From Alitta virens (Eukaryota > Annelida > Polychaeta > Phyllodocida > Nereididae), in NCBI GenBank assembly GCA_932294295.1, contig OW028580.1, positions 32,744,136 to 32,808,135 of the forward strand: 64,000 nt of DNA, written 5' to 3'. The translations under genes and the position numbers were made by a program. The notes beneath the pieces were generated by a model. The model searched no databases. It saw nothing but the letters and a program-made list of their open reading frames with translations, and had not been told where the DNA came from. Positions 60,448-64,000 of this stretch are shown piece by piece (within the stretch, counting starts at the first letter, position 1; each line of letters starts with the position of its first letter).

Positions 60448-62323
60448 CTAACCAGAGTGTCTTTTTCACCAGATTTTCCAAGACATGTTTGACTCATTAC
60501 ATTTTGGGGGGAAATACTGTTTCCAGTTTCCAGACATATTTTTGGAGACACCAGTTCCACCAGACTGTTTATGTTGCCAAAGATTTCTTTTCTGTTTTGT
60601 ATTTCCCCCCTTTTCATAAGTATGGAAACCTCTTTTGCCAACACAACAGTGAGCCACAAGATCCAGGCATCAGTGGATAGATTTGCAAAAACATCCCTGG
60701 CACAGAATCTCATGTTTTTTTCTGATTTTGTCAACACTAGCATCCTGGCAAAGGATTCCTCCTGATGAAACCAACATCCAATAATCCCTTCAGTACACTG
60801 GATCTTACAAAAAAAGTATTAGTCTCTTCATGTTATGATAACACTTTCATCATAGCCTGGAGTATGATTACAACAGTGAGCAAACACATCCATCAAAATA
60901 ACACTCGAATTTCTGGAAACATCTATGATGCATGGATACTCTAATGTGCCTTCTACTGAGCTGCTGAGTAACACATACTAATACTCAATATTTTACTCAC
61001 TATACACAGGAACCTGGGCATTGAGGTCACCCTTGATAAGCAAATAACTGACCTTAATTGTCTTAATATTGAGGTAAATAACTATTAAAAGAATAGAGTG
61101 GTCCAGAAATTTGAAGTATTTTGTGTGAAGTGGTCTTATTGTGAAGTGGCCTTAATAGTGAGGTGGTCGGTATGTTGTGGTGATCTTATAGCAGAGGTTC
61201 ACTGTATCATGATTACATTAGCAGCAGAGACACTTGGCAGTCAAGGTTCACCCTTCAGTGGTCGTTTAGTGGACATAAATTGTCAGGATCAAAAAGGAAG
61301 TGACAAAAATGGGTGACAATTAACCCCAACACCAAAGCCCACATACCTCCATAATGGCCTTGAAAATGTTTGTCATAATTAGTATTTAATGGCAGAACAT
61401 TTAACAGTTTGCACTGCAATATTTTGTATTTGATGTGCACATGAAATAGAATTGTTTTGAAAAAAGAAAGAAAGGGAAATACTTCACTACAACAATTTCT
61501 GAAGGTGAAAAGGATTGAATTTTATGTACTCATCTGAATATCATTCTGTACATAACATAGTACTAAGGCATTTATATGAAATTATACACAGAAATTGACA
61601 CTACAGAATGTACTGTATTATGTACATAAACAATGTGGAATGTGCAACAAAGAAACAAGAAGCTGGTTTCAATCTAAATCAAATGAATGAGTAAACCTTG
61701 GGGTTAAGACTTGCATTCAAGAAATACGTAAAATCACTTCCCAACTCAAGTCAAAACCCTAACTGTGACCTACTTACAAACTCGAAGCATATGCTATCTA
61801 TTTTGGATGTGCTTGAACCATCCATGCTTAAACTATTTACCAACGAAAATACAAGGCTGAGTAGCTATACTTACAGTTGCACTATAGCAATCGATATTTC
61901 TTTGTTCAATGTTGTGAATTTCTTTGTTTGCAGTAATGAGCACTGGACAATCTACCACAAATTATCAAGCAGTCTGAAGCGGACCAATGTAAACCATACT
62001 CCCATGCAGCTGATTTGTCAGGGTGATGTAAACTAATGTTTGGGTAGATTAGGGTAGATAAACCATGGAGTCTCTAGAGATCTGCACAGCCATACATCTG
62101 ACCAGAAATTCCTAGCCATTGTCGAGATATGCAGCTTAAATAAACCTTTCTACCCAATAACTGACAAGTGGGGTATTTTGAGGTTGGCAGTTATGTAGGG
62201 TGCAATATGGCCAGGAAATCAGGCTGAGATCTGACAACACTCATGTCAGCTGCTGCTGCTGCTACAAACACAAAGAAATACAGCTCAAAGTGATGAAACA
62301 AAGATGAGGAAGCTGAAGCTGAC

Positions 62324-62420
62324 CTTTTCTGAAATGGACCTCCTCCACCGGAAATCCCCTACTCTCCCTGTTCTGCTGCAACTTCCGGGCCCTAGGGTTG
62401 AAACAGGAAGTCAGCAGCAT
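62324..62420 (-). CDS. Candidate first exon (alternative MIEAP-like start or another gene)
   Basis: ATG at 62420 opens MLLTSCFNPRARKLQQNRES, and the frame stays open to a donor (AAAAG/GTCAGC) in phase 1, the phase accepted by the exon 58958-58863. The frame is open further upstream to a TGA at about 62468. Composition is exon-like. It could be a distal promoter for the MIEAP-like gene, or the start of another transcript; no homology recognised. Confidence 0.35.
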
Positions 62421-63676
62421 GGTGGATGTGATGGTAATGTCCCTCGTGAAGCCAAATTCATTGCACACTCAGCATCATGAAGAAGAAAGCTCAGCTTCAC
62501 TCCACAAACACCAGCTTGCTAGAAGTTGGACTCATTTACTGGCAGCCACTTAGAACTGAGCTAGGCTGGCCTCCCCCCCCCTTCACTCACTAGACCCCAC
62601 TTCACCCCCTCCCTCAACCCCCCCCCCCCCCCGTCACAGTCTGAGATGCAAAAATAGGCCAACCAGCCTCACATGTGTTTACCTATGCAATAATGGCCGG
62701 CTAAGAGAGGCGCCCTGAGGCACAACTTGTCGTTTGCTAATTCTGTACGTCAGATGTGTCAACGTCAAAATCAAAGTTAATCATGACTTATCAATGACCT
62801 TAGCTTAAGATGAATTGTCCTGATAACTTGTAAGAAGATCCATCAGTCATGGATTAAAAAAAGAACCCTTCGACGTCTAGTGGTAATCAGCTGAACTAGA
62901 ATTTGTATTACTACGCCACCTATTATTAAGCCACTAAAACGGTCTAATTCGTGCAAGATATACCAAGAACGACGACTGACGCCCCCCCCCCCCCCCAAAT
63001 GACTCATAATGACGATCCATTCTGAACAAGTTGAAATAACTAACACACATTGTTGGTACATACAACAAAATAGAAAATGTATGCCATATATTTGACAAAA
63101 CTATTATTAATGGTAATTTGCCTGTTACCATATGGGTAAATTGTCTCAACTGAAAACATCTTATCATGAACACCATTCCAATGAAGGTCGGTTCAAGCAT
63201 GGAGTCACTATACAGTGATACAGTGACTCCATGGTTCAAGCATGGAGTGGTGACTCCATGGTTCAAGCACTGTCTGTGGTTCAAGCTAAGCAAAATACTA
63301 TCCAGTAGGCGGCTGTAGGCCTAATTTCCTAGTCTTACAGCAGTTTTAGAGCAAGCATGGACAGTTCAGGGGTGAAAGAGACAAATCAGAAAGATTGTAA
63401 AGTAATTGACCAACTTTTCAAGCCCATTCCTAATGTCCTTGTCATAGAATACTTGTCTGTGCTATACAACCATGATACAAGGCATTGCAGGAGAAGATAC
63501 AGAAATAGCATTACAACTGTACAGAAAAGGGGTAAAACTTTGGTCAAAAGAGGTGAAAACAAGTTTATTGCCCCAGATGTTGGGGTGATTATATCATTCT
63601 TATCAAATGTTTCAATCAGTCTGAAAAATCGTTCTGAGGATGCAATTGTTCATGCTCGCTCTAAAACTGCTGTAGT

Positions 63677-63710
63677 ACCTTGGAAGAAACATACATGTTT
63701 CTTCCAAGGT
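63677..63710. repeat. Perfect 34-base hairpin
   Basis: ACCTTGGAAGAAACAT, two bases, and its exact complement. It lies between an unassigned open frame (63357-63722) and the LINE fragment. Confidence 0.85.
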
Positions 63711-63811
63711 AGTACGTTCTAACTGGAATGTTTAGAACCGTTACGACAGAGATGACCTCAATTCCTTCTCACAAAGAGAAGATTGAAAACTCTTGACTAT
63801 GAGGGATCACT

Positions 63812-64000
63812 CTATATAAACTATTTAAAACTGATTGTAGAATAGAACCTTATCTTGAATTGCAACAAATTCGCAAAGTGTTAACTAAAATAGCTAGATT
63901 TAGGACAAGTTCACATAGCCTGAAGATTGAAACAGGTCGACACCATAAACCAATAATTCCTGCTCCAAATAGAATATGTGAAAAGTGTACGTTAAACTTT
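63812..64000 (+). mobile_element. Non-LTR retrotransposon (LINE) C-terminal fragment, running off the window
   Basis: Open in one frame for 63 codons to the window edge: QQIRKVLTKIARFRTSSHSL, IETGRHHKPIIP, RICEKC. The pattern (R/K)FR.S.H.L.IE.GR followed by R.C..C is the usual C-terminal end of LINE-encoded polyproteins. No reverse transcriptase is within view; it may be truncated or continue outside. Confidence 0.65.

Larger units (their letters stand above)
59345..64000. other. Mostly intergenic; repeats and one candidate exon
   Basis: No firm gene. Contains hAT-like MITE copy 2 (60037-60447), a possible alternative first exon (62324-62420), C-runs at 59748-59763, 62570-62640 and 62982-62996, hairpins at 63198-63260 and 63677-63710, and a LINE fragment at the end. 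A short open stretch (about 59778-59862, HPDYGSAYGAIGHQLPIPY) looks protein-like but has no splice support on either side. Confidence 0.5.

Noticed and set aside
63357..63722. 121-codon plus-strand ORF
   Set aside because: No recognisable domain, ends in a hairpin and adjoins a LINE fragment; more likely retroelement debris than a gene, so not called.

Overview
The window is nuclear genomic DNA from an animal. It is AT-rich, has many introns with GT..AG borders, and is dense in microsatellites and short inverted-repeat transposons. It carries intron-rich copies of metazoan genes (CDC25, clarin, BRD8, a mitochondria-eating-protein family member) and a Toll-ectodomain-like LRR receptor. A marine invertebrate, perhaps a non-vertebrate deuterostome, fits best. 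The species cannot be read from the sequence. All gene models were built by hand from splice sites and intron phase, with no transcript support.

Layout. 1-2.2 kb: the last two coding exons of a CDC25 phosphatase (+) and its long 3' UTR. 6.05-10.6 kb: a complete three-exon clarin gene (-). 11.4-24.1 kb: a complete BRD8 gene (+, 20 coding exons, 746 aa), head-to-head with clarin across about 0.8 kb that is mostly filled by a 535 bp inverted-repeat transposon. 25.05-35.8 kb: a secreted modular protein (-): signal peptide, chitin-binding-like module, Gln/Pro linker, three PAN/apple-like modules, acidic tail. It converges on BRD8. 37.5-41.4 kb: an unrecognised single-pass membrane protein with a Cys-rich ectodomain (-). 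43.6-47.0 kb: an LRR receptor-like protein without a TIR domain (-), whose second exon is partly duplicated upstream. 51.2-59.3 kb: a mitochondria-eating-protein (MIEAP/SPATA18) C-terminal-domain protein (-), with two candidate alternative first exons. 59.3-64 kb: no firm gene; repeats and a LINE fragment at the right edge.

The genes share no obvious pathway: cell-cycle phosphatase, stereocilia-type tetraspan, NuA4/TIP60 chromatin reader, extracellular matrix or mucosal protein, surface receptors, mitochondrial quality control. There is no operon-like logic; the window looks like an ordinary gene-rich interval.

The most distinctive content is mobile. It includes two copies of one nonautonomous hAT-like element in opposite orientation with 8-bp target duplications, a 679 bp element with TTA duplications, several other inverted-repeat elements, a 1.47 kb element with arms over 400 bp sitting inside a GATA microsatellite, a 28S rRNA pseudogene fragment, tRNA-derived SINEs and minisatellites. 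The least explained genes are the Cys-rich membrane protein and the PAN/chitin-binding protein.
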